From assembly GCA_051530055.1 (NCBI GenBank), contig CM121341.1:16926001-16990000 (forward strand): a stretch of 64,000 bases of DNA, read 5' to 3'. Positions 45,565 to 56,377 of this stretch are shown here, in pieces. Within the stretch, counting starts at the first letter, position 1. Each line of letters starts with the position of its first letter. Position numbers and translations under genes: made by a program. This stretch comes from Neoechinorhynchus agilis (taxonomy: Eukaryota > Acanthocephala). The notes under the pieces were generated by a model. The model was not told the DNA's origin. It was given only the letters and a program-made list of their open reading frames with translations, and did not search any database.

Positions 45565-45940
45565 TTATTCGTCAAACAATTGCACAATAAAATCGATACT
45601 ATCTGAGCTCGAGCTGGATGATTCATCGTGGACAATATCGATTTCAGTGCGATACTTAAGATTTTCCAATGCTCCTTTGAGCATCCCAGCAATAAATTTC
45701 CAATGCAAAACACCGCCAATGGACATGGTTGTGCCCATTGTCCGCATTAACGAAAGTTGATCAAAGCGGATATGGAATCGGTGGTTGTCCGCCGACCAAT
45801 CGAATGTTTTGACCACAGTGTTTAAGTAAAAAACAAATGCTGACTCTATAGAAGAACCCAGTTGTTCTTTGAGGTTTTTACAATCACCGCATGGATGATG
45901 AGCTATAAAATCATGAATTATGTAGCGATCATCCGAATGT
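45565..45940 (-). CDS. TRAPPC3: TRAPPC3/Bet3 homolog, 3' exon only
   Basis: Bet3 is a core subunit of the TRAPP complexes that tether ER-Golgi vesicles and activate Rab1. The minus frame RYIIHDFIAHHPCGDCKNLK, then SIESAFVFYLNTVVKTFDWS and FHIRF aligns without gaps to the Bet3 middle, including the cysteine that is acylated in that family (GDC). It is followed by FIAGMLKGALENLKYRTEID. The exon begins after an acceptor (TTTGATAG) at 45,941. The first ~50 residues are missing, and the duplication junction (45,978) lies 37 bp further upstream, so the 5' exon was cut off from this copy. Confidence 0.7.
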
Positions 45941-45977
45941 CTATCAAAAAAAGATGATCGCTAAGTGAAATGATTGC

Positions 45978-47456
45978 AGCGGCTGAATGAGAAAGAGGAC
46001 TTAAATATATTCGTAATGCTACCGACGGTCGCATTTCATTTTCGATATAACGACCGATGTTACAGGCAAATCCGTGGACTGTAATGGGAAACAGCCTTGC
46101 TACCGTCTTGGAAATGCAGTACAAATTCTCGCATGTAACGCCGAGCCAAATTTATCTCCATTATGTGGATGATGTGTTGTTCACTTGCAGCGAGGATTGT
46201 GAGGTCGACGACAATGAAAGGAGGTTGAATTCGATGGATCCTATTGAAGGGAATAAGGTGACGCGAGACAAACCGTCGGATTATCTACCATCTCTCAATT
46301 TGTACTTCAAAGTTAATGACATCACTGATTTCAGCTGGTTTCGCAAACCATGGCGATAGACAGGGTGAACGAAATTTTCGCGGATAATGGATATACACAT
46401 AACGATATCATGCGATCCCAGCAGCGGTGTGAAAGAGGTGAAACGAAAAGATGATCGTTCACACAATCGATATGGAGGAAACCCGATTCTCAGGATACAT
46501 CCACAGAAGTGCGCCTACACTTAATCGAATTCTGTCGAGAATTGGACATCATAAAGCACCGGAAGCATGCCAAGCATCGTTCATTGAAGTGTACGCACAC
46601 ACCAGGGAAAATTATGGACACAAATGACCGACAATGTTCGATTTGAACGCGTAGCTTCGTGGTCTACAAGATTACCCGCGAACGATGTTTTGCCGATGAC
46701 AATTGCGGGGTCATCTACATCGGGAAAACTGAACGGCCTTTTGAATCAACGTGTGACGCCACGCCACGGATAAAGTACCACTCAGAGTACCACAGCTAGC
46801 CAAGAAGTAAAACTCTCCATGCGACTTAGGCTTCTGACCAAGGGCACGGAGGAACTATCTAAACATCGTTACGCCCGCCTTCAACAATTGCACGAAAGAC
46901 CCCCCACGAAGCGAGCATCAGTGAACTACACTAACGATGTAACGAATGAGATGATCCACTCGATTATGAAGACCAATGTTTGAGTTCTGTTGTACAATAA
47001 TAAAGGCAAATATTTTCAAGCGTAAGGTTAGCAAAATACATTGCGCTCAATGTGATCAGGTGCAAAACAGACAAACGACGTAGGACATTTGGAGGAGAAT
47101 CGTCCAACATAAATCGGCCTGTCGCCGTTTCGAACATGCATTTGTCATATCGAACCATCAGGATACTATGCAACATCGCGCAGATTTTCATGGCATGTAT
47201 TTTGTAGAAAATGGGCCAAATCTTGGAATAGGGCTTGCTGTTGAGGCCTTAACAAAACTTTTGTTTAAAACTACCCACCAGCGACCTGTTAATAATAAAT
47301 GAAAAACATTACACAACGAAGAGGTACGAGCGGGCATCCGTTCTCGAACCTCGGGAATGGCGATCCTGCGCACTCGATCTATACAATACAAAACAATTAA
47401 AACTTTTTAGATGACTGAAGAGGTGACGCTTCTTCGCGAAATATTTCACATCAATA
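45978..47456 (+). mobile_element. Penelope-like element, copy B (5' cut by the junction)
   Basis: Duplicate of the PLE at 33,452-34,930. RT motif A is lost at the junction, while the DD box (about 46,156), the GIY-YIG start (about 46,704) and the hammerhead-like motif at 47,411-47,448 are kept. Two single-base differences from copy A were seen (at 46,498 and 47,112). Confidence 0.85.
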
Positions 47457-47485
47457 AAATATATTTTATCCGACCTCATAGACCA

Positions 47486-48636
47486 TTCACTACTCCTCCA
47501 GGCCTGTTCCTATTTCGGTTTAAGCTCGTGGCCGATCCACTGGCCGGCCTGTTATCTTCACAATCGCCAACAATACTTTCAGTGCCTGGCTACCTTCTCG
47601 ATCACCCAATAATCCACCAAAGGCGTACTTCAAGGTGCCGCCCTGCTTCCACTTGTTTTAATATTTTCTTAAACGAACTTAAACCCTTCTTCACTAAATC
47701 ACCCCCACCTCTCCCCCCCTTAACATCTAAAGAAATCAATCATCCACATCAAAGATTTCTGCACCGACCAGAAACTTTACCTGAATTCTCTAAATGCTTC
47801 GAAATGATCCCCTCAATTTTATCCGATCTTCCAAATGGCATCCGACGAGACAACTCCCTCAGACCTATAAAATTTACCTCCTCAAACGCTTACGCCTTTA
47901 GGAGCCCCTTTGTCAGATCTCCAAATTTTACTACAGCTTTATTAAACCTTCCATCACCTACGGTTACCCGGTCTTTTGCAACCTATCCTAATCTTAAATC
48001 CGTCGTCTTGAAATGTTTCATAAAAAAGTTTCTAAAATTTGCACAGCTGACTTTCCCCCTCTCACCGAATGGATTGATACTATTTTCATAAAACAATCAA
48101 AACGCCTCAACCCTACCACCACAATTTCTACCACATTTTATTCCTTTTTCACATGAGAACAACACTCGCAATCCCAATTAATTTCATCCTCGCTCTACCT
48201 CCGCTTCGTTTTCCATACTGTTTAGTATTCGCGGATTTCATAAACCGAAATGAACTTGAGGAAAAACCAACCTCACAAGCTCTCCTGCAAACAATAACCA
48301 CTAACTTTCTCAACCCGATTGGAACCGTAATCCACTCCAAAATAAACAACTACATTCGCTCTTCTGCAAACAATAACTGCCAACTTTCTCAACCGGACTG
48401 GAACCGTCATCCACTCCAAAGAACTACATTTAAGGCACCTGTTTAAGGATAAAACGTGTTATTGTTATAAGCCTTCACCAACTATCCCAGCCCGACCAGA
48501 ATCGTAATCCACTCCGAAATAAACAGCCACCTCGCCTTCAAGGAACCTCTACAGAACTCGAGTGTTCGCAAATTCGAGTGTTCACGAGGATCCATAGGTA
48601 GACGGTTCCTCTTATTTGTTCAAGAATAAAACCTAT
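47486..48636 (+). mobile_element. CR1/jockey-like LINE fragment, copy B
   Basis: Exact counterpart of the fragment at 34,960-36,110 at the same offset. No base difference was noticed. Confidence 0.55.
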
Positions 48637-48810
48637 TATTATCACCGCCACAATTCAAACTTTATCACCTCGAAAGATTTTCTCTCTATGATTATTAAAC
48701 GCTGGGTAAGCGGCCGAAATTGAACACCTTTGATTTATTAAAATATATTTCGGCATAAGTTTTGCATCTTTCGTATCGGTAATGGGGACTATAGCCCTAT
48801 TGATCCTAAG

Positions 48811-49630
48811 ATGAATTTTCCAATGTTCATGCTGCACCGTATTGGATTTCGAATTCTATTAAAAAGTACACGACCTTCGATTATGCATTGTGGACCTCCA
48901 CCGTTCGCTTTCTACTGCACGAAAATGCTCACAAAATCCAGTATATTGACTATTCCCAACGCGCTATCTGTAGCCCGTTTGGCTATTTCACCGTATATCG
49001 GCTACCTTGTCGCTTACGATCGATTCGAGACTGCAATCGCGATCACGATTGCGGCTTCGGTTTCTGATTTTCTAGATGGATACATCGCAAGAAAGGGGCA
49101 CTCCAGTCATGTTGGAAAAATTCTAGATCCATTAAAATGAACGATTATTGATTTAGTTCTTGTTGTATAAGTAGTCATCCGCTTCTGAGCAAGCGTTTTC
49201 GTTCACAAAAATCAACTAATTTTTCATAATGTACAAACTCAATAATCGTTCAGTAGCAGATAAGGTTCTCGTGACTTCTCTTGCCCTTGGATTTCACTCG
49301 TGCTGCCTTGGATTTGAACTAATGCCAACATGGCTAGCATCAATCATAATCGGTCGAGATATTATTCTAACAACAGGAGCCGTGGTTTTAAAGACGGCTT
49401 CAACTGAGCCACTTGACGTACAACCCAGTTTTCTTTCAAAATTCAATACCGCACTTCAGTTGTCTTATTTTTGCCTGTGCTTATTAGCATCGCCCATCGA
49501 ATCAACAAGGAGTTTTTTCATCTCTGATACGGGACACAAGATGTTTCTATGTTTTCATGGTGCTCTCTCAATAACAACAATCGGTTCTGGATTACAATAC
49601 GCTTTTAAACCTGGACTTGTCCGTCGATAA
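48811..49630 (+). CDS. CRLS1: Cardiolipin synthase, copy B, split by the same insertion
   Basis: Segments 48811-49134 and 49256-49630 encode the same 232 aa as copy A, with no difference seen. The 119-bp TIR element is at 49,135-49,253 in the same TA site, so the insertion predates the duplication (or the haplotype split). Because both copies keep an undamaged frame on either side of the insertion, selection may still act on the gene, which favours removal of the element from RNA. Confidence 0.85.
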
Positions 49631-49925
49631 ATCGCTAGGTGAATTTTAGAATATCACGAGTGCATATTTCCATATACGTCGTAAAAACTTACAAACAACC
49701 TTGATAAAGGCACAAGATTGTGCCGAAATATCGGATTTAATGAAATTACTTCAATGTTTCCGCCATTAAAAACAATTGTGTGATCTCTTAAGTATTTACA
49801 GCAAAAACAACCTTGATAAAGGCACAATATTATGTCTACGAAATATCGGACCTTATAAATTACTTCATTTTTTCCGCTATACGAAAACATGAATATCGAT
49901 AAAAAAATCCTTCAAGTTAGTCAAA

Positions 49926-50105
49926 GTATTATTTTGGTGACAATAATCCCGGTAATAGCATATTTGATTTTGATTTATTGGAAATATTTCGCGAGGCGAC
50001 CTCGCCTCATCAACAATGACTTGATGAGGCGAGGTCACCTCGCGAAATATGTTCAATAAATCAAAATCAAATGTGCTATTACCGGGATTATTATAACCAA
50101 AATAA
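49926..50105. mobile_element. Foldback with two hammerhead-like arms (left edge of unit 2-only segment)
   Basis: A 180-bp palindrome. Left arm ATTATTTTGGTGACAATAAT, the tail CCGGTAATAGCA, GATTTATTGGAAATATTTCG and CGAGG; right arm the inverse, ending TTATAACCAAAATAAT. The arms read CTTGATGA/TTGATGA, G, GCGAGGT/ACCTCGC, GAAA. The right motif has an extra T in the core (CTTGATGA) and G at the cleavage position, so it is decayed. Unit 1 keeps only the left arm, to 37,495. 49,698-49,850 repeats the motif cluster of 37,172-37,325. Confidence 0.8.
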
Positions 50106-50698
50106 TAAAACATGAAAAATTCAATCTTTAAAAAATGGTTATAATTATTTTAAATATTCGGAAGTTCAGAATAACAATTTTTCGATCATATGCGGTTCTA
50201 CTGCATAGAAAAGATTCGTGATTTCGTCACGATCGATCGGTGCTTTTCTATATCCTAAAAAGCGAAAAAAATTGCTTAAAGTATTATTTAGATGTTTTCA
50301 TGGACAAAAATTTTTTACTATAAAGACGTTTCGAACCTAGATAAAGGCACAATATTATTCCGAAATATCGGATTTAATAAAATTACTTCAACGTTTCCAC
50401 CATAAACAAACATGAGTAATTAATCGTCAAACATTTTCTTATAATGTTTATTTCAATTTTCTTAATGATTGTTCATTAAATAACGCATGAGATTCGTTGA
50501 GATGAAGCTTTGTTTTGTAACATTGGTGATCCATCGAGACAAACAAAATATTTGGGGAGGATTTTGCGCTTGGTCAGGCTCTTAGAACGCGCTTTCTTTA
50601 AAAATATTAGCATTATAAAACACATTTCTGTAATAGTTAGAAGATTGTTTGTTTCCATAGTTTCCGAAATCTTGAAAAATATAAATAAAAACCAACAA
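50106..50698. other. Upstream region of the kinase gene
   Basis: AT-rich. It holds one more hammerhead-like relic at 50,325-50,375 (GAACCTAGATAAAGGCACAA, then TTCCGAAATATCGG and AATAAAA). The kinase reading frame stays open upstream to 50,510, but without ATG and with low-complexity basic sequence, so it is not treated as coding. Confidence 0.4.
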
Positions 50699-51742
50699 AT
50701 GATAGATGATTCTCCCAACTATAAAAGATTTAAGAGCTTTAACGAGTTTTACGATTATTCTCTGCTGCATTTTCACCAAAGCTTCGCCAATCCTTCTCCA
50801 TCTACTCAATTCGAAAACAGTCAAATCGTTCTTCAGTCGACAATTGGAAGAGGTTCCTTTGGAGTAGTTGTCGTTGGCGTTAGAAACGGACAAACCTGTG
50901 CAGTTAAGATATTTTATAAACGTAATTTAATCGATGAAAAATTGGTTGGTCGTACAATTTACGAAAAATCTATATTGAGCAGCCTTAGTCATCCAAATGT
51001 TATTGATTTTCTGGGTTCTTATAAAGACAATGGGCATTTGTATATTGTGATGAAATTTATTAACACAGGTGATTTATACGAACATTTAAAAAAAAGGCAG
51101 AGATTTATTGAAGATGAGAGCAGATTGATTGGGTCTCAAATTATACTCGCATTCGATTATCTTCATGGCATAAATGTCGTCCACCGCGATATAAAAGCTG
51201 AGAATATCTTGGTTGAGGAAAACGGATATGTGAAATTAACTGATTTTGGATTTGCGAAATATTTGAGAAACAAGGCAGTGACTCTCTGTGGAACGCCCGA
51301 TTATATGGCACCAGAGGTGGTTGAACGAACCGGATACACAACCAGTGGTGATTTGTGGGCACTTGGTGTTCTAATGTACGAACTGAATGCTGGGTTTACA
51401 CCGTTTGCAGCATCCGATTCTATCGAGATTATGATAAAGGCTGCACGGGGAGTATTTCAGGTTCCTGAACATTTTTCCTACGAACTTAAGGATCTCGTGA
51501 AAGGCCTTTTAATCGTAAAGCCGAAAAAGAGACTTGGTTGTGGTTATGGTGGACTCGATTCTATTAAAACCCATAATTTTTTTAAAGAAGTCGACTGGTG
51601 GGCGCTGTTTCGACAGGATCTTCAGATGATCTATCGACCCAGCGAGTACAGTTCAGGAGATCGAATAAATTCCACTGAACCAGTCATTGTTTTGAACAAT
51701 CAAAAAATTGATTCATATGCCTCCGATTTTGAAAGTTTCTAA
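50699..51742 (+). CDS. PKA-catalytic-subunit-like AGC kinase
   Basis: Single-exon Ser/Thr kinase of 347 aa, the length of PKA catalytic subunits. Landmarks: Gly loop GRGSFG (50-55), AVK Lys70, alpha-C Glu89, catalytic loop HRDIKAEN (Asp164, Asn169; PKA normally has YRDLKPEN), DFG Asp182, activation-loop TLCGTPDYMAPE with Thr195, and GDLWALGVLMYEL. The AGC tail is present: KKRLGCGYGGLDSIKTHNFF, then a C-terminal FESF resembling the FxxF hydrophobic motif. It would phosphorylate basic-site substrates under cAMP/R-subunit control if it behaves like PKA, but several substitutions suggest a divergent paralog. It has no counterpart in unit 1. Confidence 0.9.
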   Translation: MIDDSPNYKRFKSFNEFYDYSLLHFHQSFANPSPSTQFENSQIVLQSTIGRGSFGVVVVGVRNGQTCAVKIFYKRNLIDEKLVGRTIYEKSILSSLSHPNVIDFLGSYKDNGHLYIVMKFINTGDLYEHLKKRQRFIEDESRLIGSQIILAFDYLHGINVVHRDIKAENILVEENGYVKLTDFGFAKYLRNKAVTLCGTPDYMAPEVVERTGYTTSGDLWALGVLMYELNAGFTPFAASDSIEIMIKAARGVFQVPEHFSYELKDLVKGLLIVKPKKRLGCGYGGLDSIKTHNFFKEVDWWALFRQDLQMIYRPSEYSSGDRINSTEPVIVLNNQKIDSYASDFESF

Positions 51743-52209
51743 TGAAAGTAAAAAATGCATTTCTTAAGGAAATAATATTGGAAGCTCTTTGATCACTTTT
51801 TTAGACCATCGTGTTTACTTTTTCAAATGTTGTTTCAGAAACAAACATTCTTAAATCCCCTTGCGGCTGCAAAAAATATGGAATCTACAGTCACTTTTAA
51901 ACAATGATATTCTGAAACTCACACCGATGTAATAATACAATCTGACTGGTTGTCGAAATGACTATTTTAAATTGGCAGTTAGGACGTTCTATAATATTAA
52001 TGGTTGTATACAATCTTGTTTTCATGAATAGATTGCTAGATTAAGGGACGTACATTACCATGAATTCTAAATTGTTTTTGCTAAATCCGTACAGCTAAAA
52101 CACTGATTAAATGAAATTTAGCCGACCTTTTAAAGATGGTTTTGATAACCCAGCGTTTCTTTATTACACGCATGACGCTACTCCTTCATAAAGTCTTTTA
52201 ATTCTAGTT
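51743..52209. other. Intergenic, no gene seen
   Basis: Convergent 3' flanks of the kinase (plus) and GPCR (minus). No further signal was found. Confidence 0.35.
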
Positions 52210-53276
52210 TTAATGAATCCGGTTGAAGCAACATGTCCGTATTTTGATCTTTTCTGAAGCACTGACAAACTTTAGAGCAAATCTCTTATTTATCTCATAA
52301 ACCCTTCGTCGATAAGATGAGTTTGCGAGCGACAATGAATGAAACCACAGAGCTATTGAGAGGTTCGCTAGATAGGTAAACGCGGTCCTTAGCAGGCTTA
52401 AGCGATTTAAATAGTTAGAGTTTAGACTTGCATCGTAAATGAGAATTTTGACCGTTAAGAGGGGAAGCGTACACGAGAATCCGATCAGACCACTATACAT
52501 TGGGAACATTATTGGTTGTATTTTAGTTGGCAGCACTGACGACCAATGTTCTGATTGGTGGGAGTTTCGATAAATGATCAGTCGATAAAGGAAAGTCGTG
52601 CCAGATAGAACGAACGTAAGGAAGCACGTTGAAGTGAATATGGTAGCGATGAATAAGTCGTAAGGCAATTTAAGTGATTTCCATCGCCATTCAAGTTTAT
52701 AAAGACTCATTGTCTCCGAATTTATTGTAAGATTGTAAGGAACAATCTTAAGGATTCTTGCAATCTAATAAGATTTTTCGTATGTCCAGAATAGATTGCA
52801 CGATCCCTATAGCTTTGAAAGACGTAAAGATTAAAAGCGGAGCATAGAGCACAAATTCCACAGCACATCCATTTTGATATTCTTACAGAAGACGCCCGAT
52901 TTGCCCCTTTAAAAGTAACCCAGAGCCTAATAGTGGCGAGGGAAAACGACAGGAGTCCACTTGCACAAAATGTGCTCTGATCGATGAAAATGGCAATGAA
53001 CGCCAACCATGCCAAAGAAAGTGAACCAATGCGAATCACGTCAGAAAGGAGAACAAGAAGGGCGCTGTTCAACAGGAATATGGATGTCACGGCCGCAAGG
53101 CATCTCATATAGATGGCGAAGTAGAGGGCACGAAACCGCTTGTTTCCATGAATAACAAACGTTACAATGTTACCGTAAAGACCAAACAGAATTGCTATTG
53201 GATAAAAGACGAGGATTATCGTTTGAAATACGCTTAATTTATGCGAAGCGAATTGGCTTATCAAAGTAGCAGACAT
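52210..53276 (-). CDS. Class-A-like seven-TM receptor
   Basis: Exons 53276-52744 and 52705-52210 join across a 38-bp intron (GTTCCT...AATGAG) with the frame kept, giving 342 aa. There are seven hydrophobic segments: TM1 with IAILFGLYGNIVTFVI (the conserved G-x-x-G-N), TM3 ending SLATIRLW where class A receptors have DRY, and TM7 LANLSIALWFHSLSLANSSY followed by a basic tail. The extracellular N-terminus is very short. It resembles the diverged peptide or chemosensory receptors common in nematodes; ligand unknown. If the short intron is not real, the reading frame ends at TM4 and the gene is broken. Confidence 0.7.
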
Positions 53277-53945
53277 TTTGAAGCTTGTCGAGTCTTGTGC
53301 AATCGTCGCTACCGTACTCCAAAAGAAAAACTATTTAGACGAGTTAAAAGTTGTTAAACTGTCTCAAACTTTAACCCAAACCTTTTAACCATCAGCGATT
53401 TCCGTTACATGCCATATAAATTATTTCTTGGAAATATTGCTCCTTGCGTAAAAGTCTTTCATTTCGAGAAAAAACTGCACGGCTATTTAATCCTTTTACC
53501 ACCAAAAAATTAGGATTAAATAACAAAATATTCGCACAATAAGACCTTTGAAAGTCTTAAGTGTTATTAAAATGCTTAAGAACTTGGTACGGAAATCAGT
53601 TTTGAGCGGTTGACAGGAAACATTAGAAGCTAAAGAGACAAGATTGATTCCGGAAAGCAATTATAATAATTGGAAATTTCACAGACGTGTAACGTCCGCT
53701 AAACGCTATATATTCTGAGAAAAGCCATTCGTTGAGAATTTCTAGTTTTTTTTGCAAAAATTTGAAATTTTTAAGGCCAAAGTGAAGCAATAATAGTATC
53801 GATATTTAACCCATCTGTTTAATAATTGAATACTTAATAATTCTTTTTTGTGGTTTTAAATTATGAATTTTGATAACCAATGTCGCCTATAACTGAGAAA
53901 ACAGTTGATATTTTAAGCTGATCAAAAACTACATAAAAATAAATT
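53277..53945. other. Intergenic, no gene seen
   Basis: AT-rich upstream region of the GPCR (minus) with no open frame of interest. Confidence 0.35.
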
Positions 53946-54500
53946 TGTTTTTATTAAAGACGTTTCGATCTACATCGGGTTCATCATCAGTTCTAAAAAA
54001 TGAGAGATGAAGTGGTTCTTTTTTACATTGGCGGGTTAGATGTTAGGGGAAAGTATGTAACTTCGTCGATTCATCATGTCCGGTTTCTATTCGCTTTAAG
54101 TCAAAATTTGATCATAAATGATCGCGTTCGACGCTACCGCCCTCGGCATCTTGGACAGTTTATGTTCGGCCAATCTCGCCTTTATATTCTGACCTGCTTT
54201 TCCGATGTAATTGCTGTTCCATTAGCTACAATAAACGGTATCTCCTAGTATTTCCCGGAAATGAGATTCCTTATCGTCGTGGAGGATCCAAAACAAAATT
54301 GGCATTTTATTGGCAGACCGCTGCTATTAATGTTCGGTACGCCAATTCGCAATTCCATTCGATGCTTCGAAAACGAGCTCCAGCGGTTAAAACTTATTTT
54401 CAGAAAGTCCAGATGTCCAGGAAATTCTGTTACTATAGCGCGTCCGAACGAAACGGCTGTGGGCACGAATGGAATGAACCTCTTGAATAAAATCTTCTCT
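53946..54500 (-). mobile_element. Penelope-like element endonuclease relic with hammerhead-like 3' end
   Basis: The minus strand at 54,220-54,090 reads NYIGKAGQNIKARLAEHKLS, a GIY-YIG nuclease core of a PLE family different from the one at 34 kb. Linker-like sequence lies upstream (54,490-54,250) with frameshifts. Downstream on the same strand, 53,994-53,946 is a hammerhead-like motif: GAA, CTGATGA, T, stem, GAAA, ACGTC, TTT, AATAAAA. Core and stem III (ACGT) are intact, while stem II is only partly paired. Confidence 0.65.
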
Positions 54501-55025
54501 ACAGGGTGAAGGCCAAAGCTACAAATTTAAGAAATTATCCCGTTGCCTCAAATATCGATAATCTAAAAATATGCTTAAGCGCACCTATTTTTTGTATTTG
54601 CTAACGAAATTTGGTAAATCATCATTTGTACTTGCAATCTATTGATAAATTTATGATCAACGTTAGAAAGGTCACAACTTTCAAAATTATCAAGTTCGTC
54701 TAAGTAAAAATAGCATATATAGTTCTGTAACTTATTATGTTTTCTAACCTCTCTCTACTCGCCAATGTTTCGAAGAATCAAATTTAGATTGTCTAATGGA
54801 CAATGTGCATTGTGATAAGGATCATTGGGCTTTCAGTCCTAAACTATTATTATCGATATCGCTTGAGTCAAAATAAAAATTAAAAATTCAATGCACGACT
54901 AGTTCATATTAAGACGTCCGAACGTATCCAACGGTTTGGAAAAGAAGGCTCAGAGGGCCGCGAAGATAGAAGTTTGGAACTTACCGACAAGATTAATAAA
55001 AATCTTCTTATCTCACAAAACTATA
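54501..55025. other. Intergenic, no gene seen
   Basis: AT-rich DNA between the PLE relic and the HP1 gene. It presumably includes the HP1 3' UTR near 55,025. No ORF of note. Confidence 0.35.
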
Positions 55026-55709
55026 TCAATGCGATTCAGAAAGGTTTTTGCGGTTTTTGAGTTGTTCTTTGATCCTAGATTTATAGAAAGCTACAACTTC
55101 CAATGGATACTTCATAGCAGCCGTTGTTGAATCCACGATCACAATATTTCCATCTTCTTCTCTCACGGCATATTGATTGCGATCATCTTCGTGACTAATA
55201 CCAAGTACTTCAATAATATGCTTATTGGAGTTCCGGTCTTGAATTGCCAAATCTTTACTCGGTGTTTCCTGAACTTGTATATTTAATGCGCTTAAAGAAG
55301 AACTTGTGATTCGTCTTTTTTGATTGCTTCTCAACGACCGCCTCACATTTGCACTTTTACAGATTGGAGCAATAGGAGATATTTTTTTCCTATTCGTAGT
55401 GCGTTTCGCTTCGAATTGATTAATAAGTTCTTCACAATTGCAGTTTTCAGAAGGCTCCCAAGTACTCTCATTCTTCGGATATCCTTTCCATTTCAACAAA
55501 TACATCACTCGTCCAGACTTGATACGCTTGTCCAAAACACTTTCAACGACATAATGCCCACTAATTTCACTGCTGCACGAACTTTTGGCAGTTATTGGAT
55601 CTGATGTGCCAATGTATTTTCGATTATCATCACGAGGTTGATTATTCTTCGTTGAAGAATTTTGCGATTCGTCGTAATGAACGATACGTTTCGATCGTCT
55701 ATTTGGCAT
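55026..55709 (-). CDS. HP1: Heterochromatin protein 1 (chromodomain + chromoshadow)
   Basis: 227 aa from the ATG at 55,709 (a TTG two codons earlier is not needed). Chromodomain at about 53-102: [34 protein letters not shown], with the methyl-lysine cage residues Tyr53, Trp74 and Tyr77 in place. It is followed by a basic, Ser-rich hinge, and a chromoshadow domain at about 165-213 ([16 protein letters not shown], then [14 protein letters not shown]) that would mediate dimerisation. The product should bind H3K9-methylated chromatin in the nucleus. No intron. Absent from unit 1 of the duplication. Confidence 0.92.
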   Translation of the reverse strand: MPNRRSKRIVHYDESQNSSTKNNQPRDDNRKYIGTSDPITAKSSCSSEISGHYVVESVLDKRIKSGRVMYLLKWKGYPKNESTWEPSENCNCEELINQFEAKRTTNRKKISPIAPICKSANVRRSLRSNQKRRITSSSLSALNIQVQETPSKDLAIQDRNSNKHIIEVLGISHEDDRNQYAVREEDGNIVIVDSTTAAMKYPLEVVAFYKSRIKEQLKNRKNLSESH

Positions 55710-55942
55710 CTTCAAAGAGCTAGTAAAAATATTTGATCGTTTTTAAAATAATTCTAACTGATGTTCGATTTAACTGCGTTTAAAAATCATCGAAAATATG
55801 CTTTAATAATGATGTAAAAATTAAAATTGCTATTTTTGTGGATTTAAAATTTCGGATTTAAAAATATAGCCGTAGAGATGTCGATATGTGAGGTACCGGG
55901 GAATGTGATTGGAATTATTGTTTAGGTTTACACCCGGTAAAT

Positions 55943-56066
55943 GATTATTTATTAAAGACGCTTCGAACCTCGTCGGGTTCATCAACAGTTTGTTTGTTAG
56001 TAAGCGTCTATTACTAGCAAACTGATGATGAAACCGACGAGGTTCGAAGCGTCTTTAATAAATATC
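55943..56066. mobile_element. Foldback with hammerhead-like arms, GAAGCGTC family
   Basis: Left ATTTATTAAAGACGCTTCGA is inverted at 56,043-56,062. The right arm reads AAA, CTGATGA, T, GAAACC/GGTTC stem with GACGA loop, GAAG, CGTC, TTT, AATAAAT. Stem I (AAA/TTT) and the core are present, with GAAG in place of GAAA. The left arm has insertions in the core (CTGTTGATGA). This subfamily ends in ACGTC/GCGTC instead of TATTTC and matches the motif at 53,946-53,994. Confidence 0.75.
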
Positions 56067-56216
56067 CCGGATTTAAATTCACTAATTTATTTCCGATATG
56101 TCATTAGATGATTCCGACATTATTAAGGTTTGTAAGCAATTATCGGAAATAAATAAATGAACTTTAATCCGGGGTGACAGCCTGCCAAAAGAAAGCTTTA
56201 TATGTGTTCTTTGGTG

Positions 56217-56377
56217 TTTATAAAAATTGAGACTGATTTATTGATCTCAATATTTCGTCCGCCTCGTCGGACTTCTTTAGCGCGTTCACAATTGAAGAAA
56301 ACATACAAGCAACATGAAGAAGTCCGACGAGACGGACGAAATATTGAGATCAATAAACCAGTTTCTATTTTTATAAA
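56217..56377. mobile_element. Foldback with hammerhead-like arms (right edge of unit 2-only segment)
   Basis: A 160-bp palindrome: TTTATAAAAATTGAGACTGA at the left, its inverse ending at 56,377. The arms read TGAAGA/TAAAGA, A, GTCCG/CGGAC (left arm GTCCG/GCGGAC), GAAA, TATT, GAG, then AATAAA. Unit 1 retains only the outermost right 25 bp (from 37,497). Confidence 0.8.

Noticed and set aside
45565-45816. TRAPPC3 exon read as a complete small protein from the internal ATG-like start
   Set aside because: The frame extends upstream to an acceptor at 45,941 and the added residues align with the Bet3 middle, so it is a truncated exon.
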